A DNA stretch of 64,000 nucleotides from Asparagopsis taxiformis (GCA_030407315.1 JALQPE010000232.1:86616-150615), one strand, 5' to 3'. Shown: positions 11,716 to 23,600, numbered from the stretch's first letter. Numbers and translations are program-made. Notes: generated by a model from the sequence alone, not told the origin.

Positions 11716-12515
11716 TGTGGTACAATTTATTCGGTCGACGCGTGCGCGCTCGTAACGACTGCGTCTGGCTGAGTCCGCATGCATCCGCGAATTAGTTAGT
11801 TAGTAAGCGAGCGTACGCGTAGCGATCCGATTACGTGTCACGGCGCGCCTGAGCGAGCGCGTGCGCGCGAACGAACCTGCGAGCTGGGCGCCACGTGTAG
11901 CGCCTTTTGCGAATTTCCCTTTATTTCCCCTTTTTGGGTTTTTTATGACGAAAGTCTTTTTCCCAAATATTTCCCTTTTTGCGTGCGAGCGAGCGGCCGC
12001 CGGCCGGCCGCGCAAGGACAACCTGTCCTAGGTAGTTAGTTACTAATGGTTGTCCAGCTTCGCACCTTACCAATAAACAGCCAGCACCTTCGCAGCTACG
12101 AGTTTTGCGTTTAGCGAATCGCGAGGACCGATTGCGTTACAACGTTGCGTGCGGGTTGCTCACGATCGCCGACGTTCGCGTGCGCGCTGCGCATAAACCG
12201 ATCGTCGAACTGCGTCGCACCGCGATAGCGCGCGTTGCGTCGCACGCCACTAGGCCAGGGATTTACGACCCCTGTGTGGATCACGTTGTGCTCGAGTTTA
12301 CTCGGTGATCTCGCCCTGAGATCACGGCTTGCGCCAGCCCGCGAATCCCGTGTTGCGATCGTTCCCTACGCGTTCCGCCGTTGTACCACCCGTTCGCCAG
12401 CGCGACCGAGCGACGCGCGAACGCAAGTTCAACCAGCGCGTTACGGTTCACCTCGCCCTGACACGGCTGCAATTCTAGAACTCCCTTAGCGATCGCCACC
12501 CCGGCTGGTCCTACA
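11716..12515 (-). mobile_element. LTR family A, copy 3: complete solo LTR (800 bp)
   Basis: Reverse-strand copy, uninterrupted, reading TGTGGTACAATTT at its plus-strand left end and GGTCCTACA at the right. It is flanked by CTTTC on both sides (11711-11715 and 12516-12520). This is the reference copy that shows copies 1 and 2 to be split by other insertions. An exact duplication with no interior means LTR-LTR recombination removed the rest. Confidence 0.9.
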
Positions 12516-12869
12516 CTTTCCATCTCCCCTTCCTCACACTTCACCAGATACCGCCACAGATCCGACTCGGCCATCACGAGCTGTCACAACTGGAATTTAA
12601 GCCGGCGTCTGACAACAGCGCCGTCATAGTAAATGGCATCTAGGTAGAACCCTTCTCATTTACATTAAATTCCCCTCGAGATGGGAGGAGTGCTGAGTCC
12701 TGCGGGCACCTGCAATTTCTCCTACAGTGACGCTAGTGTCTATCGGACAAGTGGCCTCATATGAGGTCAAATGACCTCATATGAGGCCACTTTTTACCAC
12801 TGTAGTTTAAATTGAAAAAATAAACGAATAGCTCCAATTTCACCACTAGAAGACTCGCCGGCGAGATTA

Positions 12870-13490
12870 ATGATATGGCAGGGCAGAGTGAATGCTGAAA
12901 TTTTAATCCTTCCATCAGCAAACTACGTCAACTCAATCTCGATCCTGAAATCACAAAAAATGGTGAAACCAGTTGATTGTCGCCAAGTTGTCGGAAACAG
13001 GGTTCTCACCCCTGCCAGACAACTGACATCTATCTCCAAATGTCGCAGGATGTATGGCGCCGGATGGAAGACAAAGATGATATCCGGAACTGTCATTCGA
13101 GTCATTAAGGAGAGAGGCAACAAGCGAATGATGACATCTATCGAGGCTGAGTGGGAGCTGGCCGATGGTAACAAGGTGACATCCCTGCGTCTCTGCAGTG
13201 TGAAGGCACCTGCAGGTGATGAAGAAGACCGTGTGACCGAAGGAGGAGATCAAGCTCAAGACACCGGGAGTGACGGGAATGAGGCCGAAAAATCAGATGC
13301 AGTCACGCCTCAAGAGCGTGACTTGAGTACGAGTGTTAATACTCAGCCATGTGACACTGGGTCAACTGATGAGCCGGTTGTCATATGCAATGACGTGGAA
13401 TGGATTGTATCTGATGTATCTATGCAAATGAATGGTTGGCGCCCCAATCGGTCGTGGAGGGTGATTCAATCAAGTTGGGCCATTGGATGA
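12870..13490 (+). CDS. piggyBac element N-terminal ORF (206 aa)
   Basis: Sits directly upstream of the transposase core ORF, overlaps it by 8 bases and lies one frame off, so it is probably the N-terminal part of the same protein, separated by an intron or a one-base change. Residues about 65-115 (WKTKMISGTVIRVI and then SLRLCSVKAP) have the strand-rich pattern of a small Tudor/SH3-like fold; this is a weak resemblance. The second half is acidic and low in complexity. PiggyBac N-termini are usually acidic and poorly conserved, which fits. No function is assigned beyond being part of the transposase. Confidence 0.55.
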   Translation: MIWQGRVNAEILILPSANYVNSISILKSQKMVKPVDCRQVVGNRVLTPARQLTSISKCRRMYGAGWKTKMISGTVIRVIKERGNKRMMTSIEAEWELADGNKVTSLRLCSVKAPAGDEEDRVTEGGDQAQDTGSDGNEAEKSDAVTPQERDLSTSVNTQPCDTGSTDEPVVICNDVEWIVSDVSMQMNGWRPNRSWRVIQSSWAIG

Positions 13491-15066
13491 GATAATATCT
13501 GAGGGGCACGGTCCATCAGGTATGACACCATATGACTATTTCCAGTGGATGTTTCCGATGGGATTTTTAAGTACTATCGTGTCATACTCCAATTACGAGC
13601 TGGAAAAGCGGAATCTCAAATCGACCTCGCTGGGAGAGATTTTGAAGTATTTTGGAGTCATTGTACTCATGTCACGATTTGAGTTCAGTGGTAGGCGCTC
13701 TCTCTGGAGTAGTCAATCCGGGACTAAATACATCCCCAAACCAATGCTCGGGCACATCATGTCACGCAAACGGTTTGAAGAGCTGAGGCAATACGTGACA
13801 TACTCCAAGGTTCGTGACGAACCTGACCGGTGGGGTGTCATATCTGAATTTATCACCGCCATCAATGACCACAGAAGCTCTCAGGTATTCCCTTCAGATT
13901 CTATATGTGTGGATGAGAGTATGTCAAGGTGGTATGGTCTGGGAGGTGACTGGATCGACATCGGACTCCCACATTACGTCGCGATGGACCGTAAGCCTGA
14001 GAATGGATGTGAGCTGAAAACTTCATCATGTGGCAATAGTGGCATCATTCTCAGGATGGATGTTGTGATGTCAGCTGAGGAGACACGTGGAAAAGCATTC
14101 GAGTCCGAAACGACGCATGGTGCTGCCGTCACATTAAGGCTCGTCGAACCATGGTTTTATACTCATCGCCTCGTGTGTGCCGATTCATACTTTTCCTCTG
14201 TTGAAACGGCAGAAATACTCTTCAAGCATGGGCTACGTTTCAATGGTGTCGTCAAGAATGCTACAAAGGGATACCCGCTCCAGCATTTGTCCCACTTGGA
14301 AGTCACTGGAAAGGGTGAACACGTGTCTATGGTTGCTAAAGATAGAGATGGTCCGGATCTGATGGCAGTGATGTGGATCGACCGTGACAGAAGGTACTTT
14401 ATTAGTACAGCCGGTACTACTCAGCCTGGGACGCCAATATTCCGAGAGCGTTATCGAAGCAGGAATGGCAGGACATGGAAGGAGGAAATTGACATTCAGA
14501 TCCCGCAAGTATGTGAAACATATTATGCGACGTGTTCGCAGGTGGACCGTCACAACCGATGTCGCCAGGATGATCTTATGCTGGAGAAGAAATTTGAGGT
14601 CAAAGAATGGTCGGCACGTTTCAACACGTCACTTCTGGCCATATGCGTCGTGGATGCATGGAAGCTGTACTGTGGAGCCATGCATAACAGGGGTAGGATG
14701 ACACCTCATCAGTTCTATACCCAATTGGCTGAAGGATTGATTGACAACTCCATGGATGCAATTGGATTACGTCAGCGACAATCAGATGCACCTGATGTGG
14801 AAGAGATGGAGAGCGGTAGTGGCATTGGAACTCATTTGACGCCGACTACTCGCACTCGTAGAACTTCCAATGGTAGGGATAGCAATGCTATCTATCAAGG
14901 TCGTTGCGATATTTGCAAGGGAACGAAGAAGTCGAAGTTCGTATGCTACACTTGCAAACGACTATACCGAAAGGATGTCTTTATCTGTCACCATCAGACA
15001 GGTCGTGATTGCTTCAAAAAGCATGTCGAGATGTGTCACGATCTTTCCTACGAAGGTCCTTTTTAG
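13483..15066 (+). CDS. piggyBac-family transposase (DDE_Tnp_1_7), 527 aa
   Basis: Cut-and-paste transposase acting on its own element ends in the nucleus. Family landmarks appear in order. ICVDESMSRWYG holds the first catalytic Asp (about residue 145). LVCADSYFSSVETAEIL holds the second (about 229). CSQVDRHNRCRQDD holds the third (about 357), followed by WSARFNTSLLAICVVDAW. The C-terminus has a cysteine/histidine cluster (CDICKGTKKSKFVCYTCKR, then CHHQTGRDCF and a final CHD), typical of the piggyBac zinc-binding tail. There are no internal stops across 527 codons, so the catalytic part looks intact. Its start is inside the overlap with the upstream ORF, so the true protein probably includes that ORF. 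Activity is not shown. Confidence 0.85.
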   Translation: MDEIISEGHGPSGMTPYDYFQWMFPMGFLSTIVSYSNYELEKRNLKSTSLGEILKYFGVIVLMSRFEFSGRRSLWSSQSGTKYIPKPMLGHIMSRKRFEELRQYVTYSKVRDEPDRWGVISEFITAINDHRSSQVFPSDSICVDESMSRWYGLGGDWIDIGLPHYVAMDRKPENGCELKTSSCGNSGIILRMDVVMSAEETRGKAFESETTHGAAVTLRLVEPWFYTHRLVCADSYFSSVETAEILFKHGLRFNGVVKNATKGYPLQHLSHLEVTGKGEHVSMVAKDRDGPDLMAVMWIDRDRRYFISTAGTTQPGTPIFRERYRSRNGRTWKEEIDIQIPQVCETYYATCSQVDRHNRCRQDDLMLEKKFEVKEWSARFNTSLLAICVVDAWKLYCGAMHNRGRMTPHQFYTQLAEGLIDNSMDAIGLRQRQSDAPDVEEMESGSGIGTHLTPTTRTRRTSNGRDSNAIYQGRCDICKGTKKSKFVCYTCKRLYRKDVFICHHQTGRDCFKKHVEMCHDLSYEGPF

Positions 15067-15339
15067 TAAGTATTCTCTCTCTATGGGTGCTTCAAACGCC
15101 CTTTAGTCACGCATTGATATCCAAAATAGAAAAATGAGATACTCCTTTAGCCCCCTCCGATTCTGACTGGCGTTCTCGACTTGCTCAGTAAACTTCTGCT
15201 TATGGCGGAATTCCCCTTTATGAAATGTCACCTTATACTGTCTCATGTTCAAGTGGGCGCGTAAGCATCCTAAAGCAGAAGTTGCAACTAAGAATCGGCG
15301 AGTTCTCCGAAGAGAATTTTCGAGCTGCCCAAGCAACTC

Positions 15340-15400
15340 AGCGAGGAGTCGAACCTCCGCCCTCTGGCTTCCCGAGATGTGCCAACCACTCAGCCATGTG
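15340..15400 (-). repeat. tRNA-derived (Pol III A/B box) remnant in the piggyBac 3' region
   Basis: On the minus strand TGGCTGAGTGG (A box, 15386-15396) and GGTTCGACTCC (B box, 15345-15355) have Leu/Ser-tRNA-like spacing. The T loop TTCGACT closes with GAGG/CCTC, but no acceptor stem can be paired. It is a SINE head or tRNA pseudogene rather than a working tRNA. Confidence 0.5.
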
Positions 15401-15583
15401 AGGACATGTGTCTGAAAGGCAAGCAATGCTTTATACAATGCAATGCTTGCGTTAGAAGTTTTATAAAAGCGATATAAAGAGGGAATGCTAAATTCTAATA
15501 ATTTCTAGTAGATTTTTTTTCTGCCTCATATGAGGCCAGGGTTGACCTCATATGAGGAAATTTTAATGTCCGATAGACACTAG

Positions 15584-16333
15584 GGTTGGAGGTACCCTTC
15601 CCAAGTGTATCCCGACCAACTGATCTGGGACACACATCAATTCCGCCAAAAATAGCATCCAAAGAATACTGTAATGCAAAATAGATTAGAGAACTAATTT
15701 AGTTGTCATCCCGACGAAGCTGTGACTAACCGTCAAGTTGCCGGCGAGCGATGAATGCCTTGCGAAATCGCTTCGTTCTCGTGTGCAAGACTGTTGTGGC
15801 CCAGCCTGCATCAATGAATCATACCTATCGTTCTTGTAAGATTGAGAAGTGGTCATTCGAGTGCATGATCAGTGTTGAGATGGATGTGGAAGAACCACTC
15901 GGACAGTTGTAGTGCATTTCTCGTCTAGGACGCATCATATACTGCGAAATGCCATGGAGAATTCATGTGGCGTTGGGTATACACTTCCAAACTGTGAAGA
16001 TGTCCTCACGAGGAGCTATAATCTTATCCCTAAATACTACAAGGTTGCAGCCATGGATTTGGAAGCAACTATAATAGGATTCCATGGCGATGTGCCTCAT
16101 AGTGCATGATGAATGAGGGCAGTTGATTTGAAATCACATGTGCACCTATATACCAGCTGAGTGTCTCGCCATAGCTATCTTCAATTCTACTACTTTCGTC
16201 TGGTGAAGAATGACGGTGAGGAATAGCCACATCGGTTGTAGCATATAGATATATATATATTTACATCAGTACGTTTCAGCCTTTCAATAAAATACTTCAA
16301 GTCCGCGTCCTTGCTATTCACGATCATCAACTC
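15584..16333. other. Intergenic; no feature recognised
   Basis: Between the piggyBac right end and the 3' end of the membrane-protein gene. It contains an AT dinucleotide run near 16245-16260. The minus strand stays open for ~90 codons past the gene's TGA, which may be chance or a further exon. Confidence 0.35.
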
Positions 16334-18352
16334 TCAGATATCCGTCAAAAAACTATCCCCTGCTTCATCCACATCATAGAATTCACTAAATCTCTTCTGT
16401 GCAGGAGGCTCTTGCTTGGTGTTGTTTTCGTTCTCCCTACTTGTGACGTTCGGTTTTCGGAGGCTCTTCTTCCAGAAAATGAGAACTAGCACAGAAAACA
16501 GCAGCGGTGGTAACACGAAAATTCCAACTGGAACCAAGATAATCAAAGGGTCAATGCTACTCGACTGGTTTTCACAGTTGAGCTGGACTTCAGCGTCTAC
16601 CAGCTCCCCAATCTGTATCAAAAGTTTCACGCACAAATCTATGCTGTCAGTTTCATATCCAGTTCAGAATGTCAGTATATCGGAGAAAGATTACATACTG
16701 TTCCTTGAGTACGAAGGAATAGGATTTCCCGGTCCACTTCTCTTCGAATGTCGTCGTCGCATGCGTCATTGTACAACCATCCGCCATTGAATGCATACAA
16801 TACATCATGTGTATCATAAATAGCCAACCGACCTGTTATGTACGTTGGAACGATAAGGAGTAAAGTTAGTATGGCCGCCCATAGCTGCTCGTACTGTTCC
16901 CAGGTTTGCACACGAAAAGCCTCAACGTACTGCAATTGGATTCCCTGTCAATTAGATATTTCCCAGTAACTTCAAAAGTTACTGTGAACAAAACCTTACT
17001 ATTCAGGTCGGCAGTTTCTCGGATACAGCCTGCGCCGGTATCACATTGGTGCCATGTAGGATCCTCAGATATATTCTTGGCCCCGTCCGGATCAACTGGA
17101 GAAAGGGGATTGGCAAATAGTTTAGAACATGTGTTAGAATCGAGGAGAGCATGCGACCAAAAAGAAAAGAAGCTTGACACCTACCTATATTGATGAAGAT
17201 GTCTTCCAGAGCAGAATCTTTCAAAATCGAGTAAGATTTCAGTTCTTCTCGACTTAAAACACGGACATCTCTTGCTAGGGTAAGCGATTGTTGTTGGAAC
17301 AGAAAGTTAACGACAGCCACCTCATAGAACAGAGCGAATATTGCAAAAAACGAGAATAATCCGACACGGAAGAACGTCAACGCCAAACCATACTTCGTAG
17401 TGAATGATCGGCGTTCTTGGGGTGAAAGAGAAGAAGAATTGCTGTCCCTACGTTCATTTTGAGGTGCGAGATACGACACGAGATACGGTCGTTGCAGAGA
17501 AACGAGAGAACTAAAGCTGGCATTGTTAGAGGTAGGTAGCTGTTGGCTAGAAAACGACATTTGCTTTTCCCCTTGAATTCGATTCTCATGGGCAAGAGCC
17601 TCATCACTGTCACCAAACAATATGAAGAAAGCAGTCACAAGAGATCTGCCGCGAAAGACATGAAACCGGAGAGCAATACCAAAGGCAACAAAGGCGAAAA
17701 GCAACAGGGTTGCACCAATAATCGCCCATGTTTCCCATTCGAATGGGCGGGTTAATTGATGAAATGGTCCAGTACCTTCCGCTTCTCGTAAATTGTTCTC
17801 TCCAACTATGATCATTCGGTTGTCTATAAGTGGGGCACTTGGAGTGTGGTGACAGCGACGTCGTTCTGTTTCCAGTAGTATGCCAGTTATGGCAAACATA
17901 TATCCCTCCTCTGCCATGATTTCTGTGAAGTCAACGAGGGCGTTGAATGTGCATTTACTTGTTGGACCAATCCATGCACATAACTGGTCCTTGGCGGGTG
18001 TGCGGTCGATGACTTCAAAGGCAATGCCATGAAGAGATGAATGGTTTGCTTTTCGATTCTCACTGCCGCATATAAACGGCCTTTGCCATTTCTCTGCATC
18101 CTGTTCTTCAGAATATTGGGATGTGTTCAATTTGATGAATGGCTCTTCTTGCATGAAGAGATAGCATATTTTGCTTTTGCATTCCTGAAACGATTCAGGC
18201 TCTTTTCTCAGAAGGGAGAGACAATCGCCGCCCTTTTCCAGACCGTCGTATTCCTGTTGAGCATTGTGAGTGGAGCAATCGAATGGTTCTGGGGCAGCAG
18301 AGAATGCAAAACTTGTAAGGGAAATGAGAATAAGAGTATGGAGAAAGTACAT
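16334..18352 (-). CDS. Multi-exon membrane protein, secreted N-terminus, about four TM helices; family not recognised
   Basis: Exon 1 (18352 to 17185) starts at an ATG giving a signal peptide (MYFLHTLILISLTSFAFSA). I prefer it to the ORF's first ATG at 18526, 58 codons upstream, which adds a basic stretch. A Cys-rich outer domain follows, then a TM helix (AIIGATLLLFAFVAFGIAL), a Ser-rich inner loop and a second TM helix (FFAIFALFYEVAVVNFLF). A GT-AG intron (17184-17096, 89 bp, phase 1) joins to VDPDGAKNISEDPTWHQC. Further exons carry a third TM helix (WAAILTLLLIVPTYI) and a fourth (LIILVPVGIFVLPPLLFSV), then a charged tail ending DSFLTDI-stop. The last two introns are short and their exact sites are uncertain. 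Its intron-rich structure and lack of TE signatures suggest a host gene, possibly a receptor or channel-like protein. Confidence 0.65.
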
Positions 18353-20884
18353 TTTGAGGGCCAAGATGATGCCAAAGGGATGTATCCGAGAGAGTGAAAA
18401 TATAGATGAGAAACTCTTTAAAGGGAGAACGAAAACAGCCAGGGGAGCTGGATGTTTGAAAACGTAAGAAAGTTCACTCAGAGCAGGGAATATTTTTCGA
18501 CGGTGTAGGCGTAAACAGGCGCGCATGCAGGAAAGCGTTCAGTTGTACGGTTTGAGGCGATGTATTGTTGCTCAAATGATGGCTAGAAACAATTCCTCCT
18601 GGACAAGTAGGAAAAGCGACTACAGCACGGATTCCTTTTTGCAAAGGAGGCCTGAGTAATTGTTTGATATATCAGGCTGGAATACAGCGAATCGGAAAGC
18701 AGTTGAGCATGTTTAGAGAAGCAAGACATCTACCGAATGGAAGATGCGCCATGACACAAATAATTGAGGGGCAACAATGAAAATGTACAACAGTGCCGTT
18801 AACGCGTGAACAATATACGCATACAGTTGAAATTGAAAGTTGCAGAGAATCATCTCTCTAACGATACGTTTTTCGATGAAAAATGGATGGTCCCCGTTGT
18901 AGAACATTGCAGCAGTGTCGAGCACAAAAAAATGTTTGACATACTACCCGGGGGTTTGAGGAGCTGCTATTGACTAGCCAGTCTGCAAGGCACTGTATGT
19001 ATATGTGTGATACCCAATTACATTGTGTGGCTCGCAGAACTTGATCGCTTGCTGCAGGCTCAGAAATCGCATTTCGGCTCGCCGAGGAAAATCAGTATTT
19101 GTCGCTGACAGGAGGGTCGCGCAACTCTGCAATTGCGTATTGGGGGGCATGGATCCCCGTACTATATATAGAAACATTCGTGCAGGCAAGCTGTACTCAG
19201 CAATTTACGTCAACTAATTTTAGTGCTCCACCAATGTTCGATTACTAGCGCGACAAAGAATCTCGAGACATCCTCTTCGTGCTGTAGTATGACGCATCTA
19301 GTTGGTGATGTTTCGCGATCCTCATTCAAACAATGCTGGGCGAGAACGTAAGCAATGTTGTCAGAGATGAGGAAACTGTGGAGGTTTCACTATGCACGCA
19401 ATGAATTCGCTTCATTACAAAATACGATGGCTGCTGTCACCTGTTGACTGTGTACCTGCTCCCCCTCCAATTCTGAGAGCGCAAATGATGGTTCTCCCAA
19501 AGATAGCGTCATCGTTATTGCAGGATTCGTGAGGACAGCAATAGCTGCTACATGAAACGTGCAATTTATTGGACAGAGGGAAAAATATTACTGAGGAATC
19601 TTCGATAATCCTATGGTCGAAATCCATAGCCGTCGACCAAACTAGATTGACATTTTCTTCCTGCGATTGATCGCGGCCAACCAGACCAATTAAGCAGTTA
19701 GCAGATGTATATGCGTAAAAGACGTGCCTCTTACAAAACTAGCAAGCCTCGCGGCTCACGGTTGCAGTAATAGGTGACGTGTTGAATTCACAGAGGAAGC
19801 AGTGTCTAACTGTCTCACCGCTCAGTGTTAACCGTATTGTGCATGGGACATGCAAGATTGTATACCACGCATGCCAAATCGTGATTTCGGTCCGATCGTA
19901 TGCTATGCGAACAATGCCACACGACAATGCATTTCTGTCCAGCAGATCCTCGCATTGCTACGAGTTTGACAGCGATGGTGGTTTGGATCAATTTGCCAGC
20001 GTCTAGTACAACCATCAAAGCTGGTGATGCAACTGTAATCTATAATTCACGCATTCAGAGATGGGGGTTGTACATCCCCGCGATGAGTAATGCTAACCGA
20101 ACATAAGTTGGGTGGGAATTGTTTGCCTTCAGACTGAACGAATCGTAAGCAATCCTACATCGCAACATCATGTTTCGCAGGGGGATGAGGAACTGGCGGC
20201 GTGTGACTTGGCGCTTTGTCTGAAGAGAAGGGGAGGTGCAGCCTCCTGCATCATTTTTCTTCGTCCTTGATGTTGGTGACGACAAGGATGCGATGTCATA
20301 CTTTAATTACTTGGGGTTCTGAAGGCGTGACTAGACCAACGCAGACCTAGGTCTTGTTGGGCAAGCAATCACAAAGTGTAATACGTCCCAAGGTGGAGGT
20401 TGTTGCTGGATGAACATGGGGGGCTCATGTTCTAGAACTAGGAGGCTGACGTTGCGTCAGGCGGGTGTCGTTTCTGCGGTGATTTACAGATGTATGTGCG
20501 GTCCAGGATTGCGCACTGATCTGGTAATTTCTTTCAATTTCTCACAATTCTACGAAGATTTTCGGAGCGGCGCTGAAAAATATCCCCCGTATGACTATAA
20601 GTCCCTGCTTCCAGACTCCAGCACGTCGGCGTCGCTCCCCTTCGCGAGCGACCCAACCGTCGAGGGTTCGAAGTCACTGTGCGCGTGCACACACTTCAAC
20701 CCAAGTTCGCTTCTCACCTCCAGCTTCCCTTTGGACGATCAATGCAGCGACGTCTTCCACACGTCGCAATCCTTTCAGCGTTTCCGCTGTCAACGTAGAT
20801 CCCTGCCATTGTAGAGTCGTGTCCGTCTAGTACACATCGCCCCTCGCCGTTATTGTATCCGGTTCGCCAACCTCTCCTCCAAGG
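18353..20884. other. No gene recognised
   Basis: Upstream of the membrane-protein gene. Several ORFs of 60-130 codons on both strands lack domains and overlap each other. A promoter for the minus-strand gene must lie just right of 18352, but I see no clear TATA motif. No inverted-repeat ends or tandem repeats seen. Confidence 0.35.
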
Positions 20885-22330
20885 CTAGCAAACTCTGCGT
20901 TGCTCAATGCCCGACATCACTCGTCGGGTGACACTGCAGTCGCTTTGCACAGAAGCAAGCCCCCCAAACAGTTGGAACGAACACTCTCCGCGACTGCTCA
21001 TTGAGAAAGGGGCGACGCACTTGTTCATCTTCTCTATCACAGTCTTGATGTCGTCGACAATTATGTTTTGGTTGTCGTCGTTCTCACTGCCCTCAATGTA
21101 GTCGCCCAACAATGCAAGGTCTGACATGATCTTGCGCTACAGCAAACCTTTCTCATCCTTTTTCAAACGCTGCATCCAGCAATATTCAGTGATTATCCGC
21201 AATGCATCTGCGCCTCATCCTGCGCCGAACATATGGTAGGCAATGTTTTCAATCATATCTCGAATGACGAAGACTATCAAGTTGGTGATTGAAACTTGTT
21301 GACAAGGCTGGCATGGTACTTTCGCACTTCATGGTCTTTTGTCAACTTAACCGCAAAGTCATGAACCAAGTTATGGATAGCCAATACGGCATTCTTACTT
21401 TCGTCACCGGTTGCTGCAGACCCCACATTGATTTCGATGACCAGATCTATGCCGTGTTTAATATCCTTTCGAGACAGGCCCTACAGATGCGGGAGTTTGG
21501 TCAGCAATATGAAGAACACGTAGCAATTGGAACATATTAGTTACCGAAGTGTTCTCAGAGGACCATCTATTCTCTACTACCTTCAGGCTGGATCTTAAGG
21601 AGGTTTACAAGCACAAGTGTTGAGGAATCCCACTTTTGGCCTACAGTTTCGTGTAATGCTGCAATTTTTCCCAACACAATCCAAGCTTCTTACCTTTGAT
21701 ACTCGCCGAATCTCTCTATTTCACAAAGTACAGATGTACCTGCAACACTGAGTGCCAGTTGAAGGCCGGCGCACGTCTTCGTAATATTTCCATGGCCCTT
21801 TTGTTTTCTACCCAGAGAAATTGTTGGTGCTCTGACAGTTCTATATTGTCATAGTGACATATGCGCTGTGAAGTTCATACGTTAGTCATCCCCGACCACA
21901 TCTATCTGCACATCGTGTCGCGAATTATGCGCCACGCCATGATCTTTTTCCAAACCTACAGCTTGATAGAGCTAAAAGGAAGAAGACAAACAGCAGCGAA
22001 AAATTTCTCGGGCAGCCCATACGACTGCACCAAACATCCCACGCATCATCAAAAATGAACAAGCTTTGGCCTTGCAAATGTTTGAAATGCGCTTCGGGCC
22101 GCACATTGTGCAGCCTCTTGGCTGCCAAGCGCAAAAAGTCTTCCGCGTATTGTGGACACCCCTCTCGGACAAATTCTTCTAGCTGTGCCGTGAAGGTTGA
22201 CACAGTGGCATCCCGACCGAGCCTGTGACCCATATTTCATCGGGGTATCTTGCCTATACGTCTACCTTCTAGTTGATTTCTGGGGTTTTCTGACGCTGCC
22301 CCCCATACCACCGACGGTAAATGGGCTATG
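20885..22330 (-). pseudogene. Multi-exon gene resembling an NB-ARC/STAND NTPase, probably broken
   Basis: Coding-like minus-strand segments separated by short GT-AG gaps. Near 22285 a GGMGGS stretch resembles a degenerate P-loop. About 80 codons later (22040-22080) LQGQSLFIFDDAWDVW resembles the Walker B (kinase 2) motif of NB-ARC proteins, and the spacing fits. Downstream exon-like blocks follow: HQQFLWVENKRAMEILRRR (about 21740-21845), TLVLVNLLKIQPE, then KNAVLAIHNLVHDFAVKL (about 21289-21489), and finally EYCWMQRLKKDEKGLL, a TAG, and RKIMSDLALLGDYIEG. The in-frame TAG, uncertain splice phases and a missing Lys in the P-loop suggest a pseudogene. NB-ARC proteins are ATP-driven switches often used in defence; the assignment rests on two motifs only. 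Confidence 0.35.
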
Positions 22331-23231
22331 TCCCCTCTCGAGAGTAGTTAATGTTCGACTTCACTCCATGGTGTCGCAGATTGCTCATGGAAGTCGGGGA
22401 CAGCGAAGAAATTAGGGAGGGCATGGAGTCTATTTTGCTTTTGAACAAGACTGTCTCGACTGGCTCTGGAATTGACTGCGAAGCCGATTCTGGAAATTGT
22501 CTTCGGACCAGCTCTGGAGTTGGCCGTGTGACCGAGGGCCTCTGAGAACTTTGTGGAGCTTGTGGAACTGCCATATGTGAGCTAGAAGACAGGAGCCCAA
22601 CACGGGATTAAGTATTGTGATGACTAGAACTCGTGCTATCCAGTTGAGGGTACCTGCGGTGGCATCTCACATCGCACAGGAAGAGCGGAAAATGTGTCAA
22701 GGAATATACTGCTCTGGGAGTGATATGTTCTTGATTTTGAAAGCAACAACCGGATAAGCTGTCGTGGCAGTTGGTGAGAAGGAAATGGGATAGCGAAGAC
22801 TCACTGTGCCTGCAGAGAACGGTGCTGTCCGGACGTATGAACAGTATGTCATGAACTTGTTTCTGGAGAAGTTCTGGACTATTGCGGAGAGCTCTGTCGG
22901 GATAAGATCGGCAACATTAACTCGGTAGCCCGGGCAACGAAGCAACCAGGCGTGCCGGAAATGGCTCGTATTGTTGTAAGCGTTCCGCGTCCCAAAGAAG
23001 AAAACGATGGAGCATCATAGCCAGATGAAGTCCAGCAGTGATATATTTCTCGATGCTGATTTGCACTGACGGGGCATAGCTTGGACCAGATATCACCTCC
23101 GAATATTATAGACTATCGAGGATACTCATTGATCGATGGCAGTGTGGATGGCGCAGGTTGCATCGCAGCCAACAAGCGGGTGTACATCCAGGTCTCACCA
23201 CTTCTTTTCTGTACACATCTTGCCTGACCGC
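22331..23231. other. Unassigned; possible 5' exons of the minus-strand gene
   Basis: Minus-strand frames such as 22697-22945 look moderately coding but have no motif. No repeats or element ends seen. Confidence 0.3.
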
Positions 23232-23600
23232 TCATCTGCGTGAACGAGTGTCGTTCCTGCAAGTATCTTCCGTGCAACCTTCAATGGCATATTGAGATGA
23301 GCTCTCCTGATAAGCAAGCCATGGACCCAGGATCATTCCATGCACGACCAAATCCACCGCTGTCCTCGCCTGTACTAATCTCGCACCCGTGCACACAACT
23401 CCGTCACACTTACTGACATGCGCGATGCCGAGGAAAGCACAGTTCTCAATGAAATTGGCCACGGTAATGGGATATGGTCGATGTTGTCTGTTGGATATAG
23501 TTGCTTTCGCTGGTTCCAGACGCAATCTCATACTGTGTCTCTTGGTATACTTCACGAACAGCTCAAGGACGACAACTTCTTGCTCTACAAGGCATTCTCG
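23232..23600 (-). other. Coding-like minus-strand segment, no family
   Basis: A minus frame (FIENCAFLGIAHVSKCDG and then MILGPWLAYQ) has protein-like composition. The opposite plus frame over 23418-23612 is also open, so strand choice is uncertain. It may be an exon of a gene whose other parts I could not place. Confidence 0.25.

Larger units (their letters stand above)
12733..15583 (+). mobile_element. piggyBac-type DNA transposon (~2.85 kb)
   Basis: Bounded by inverted CTAGTGTCTATCGGACA (12733-12749) and its reverse complement (15567-15583). Inside each end lie two copies of the 12-base palindrome CCTCATATGAGG (12755 and 12775; 15524 and 15546). The interior encodes a piggyBac-family transposase in two overlapping frames. 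The usual TTAA duplication is not at the edges; CTAG at both outer ends could be either TIR or a 4-bp duplication. A tRNA-like piece lies in its 3' part. Confidence 0.8.
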
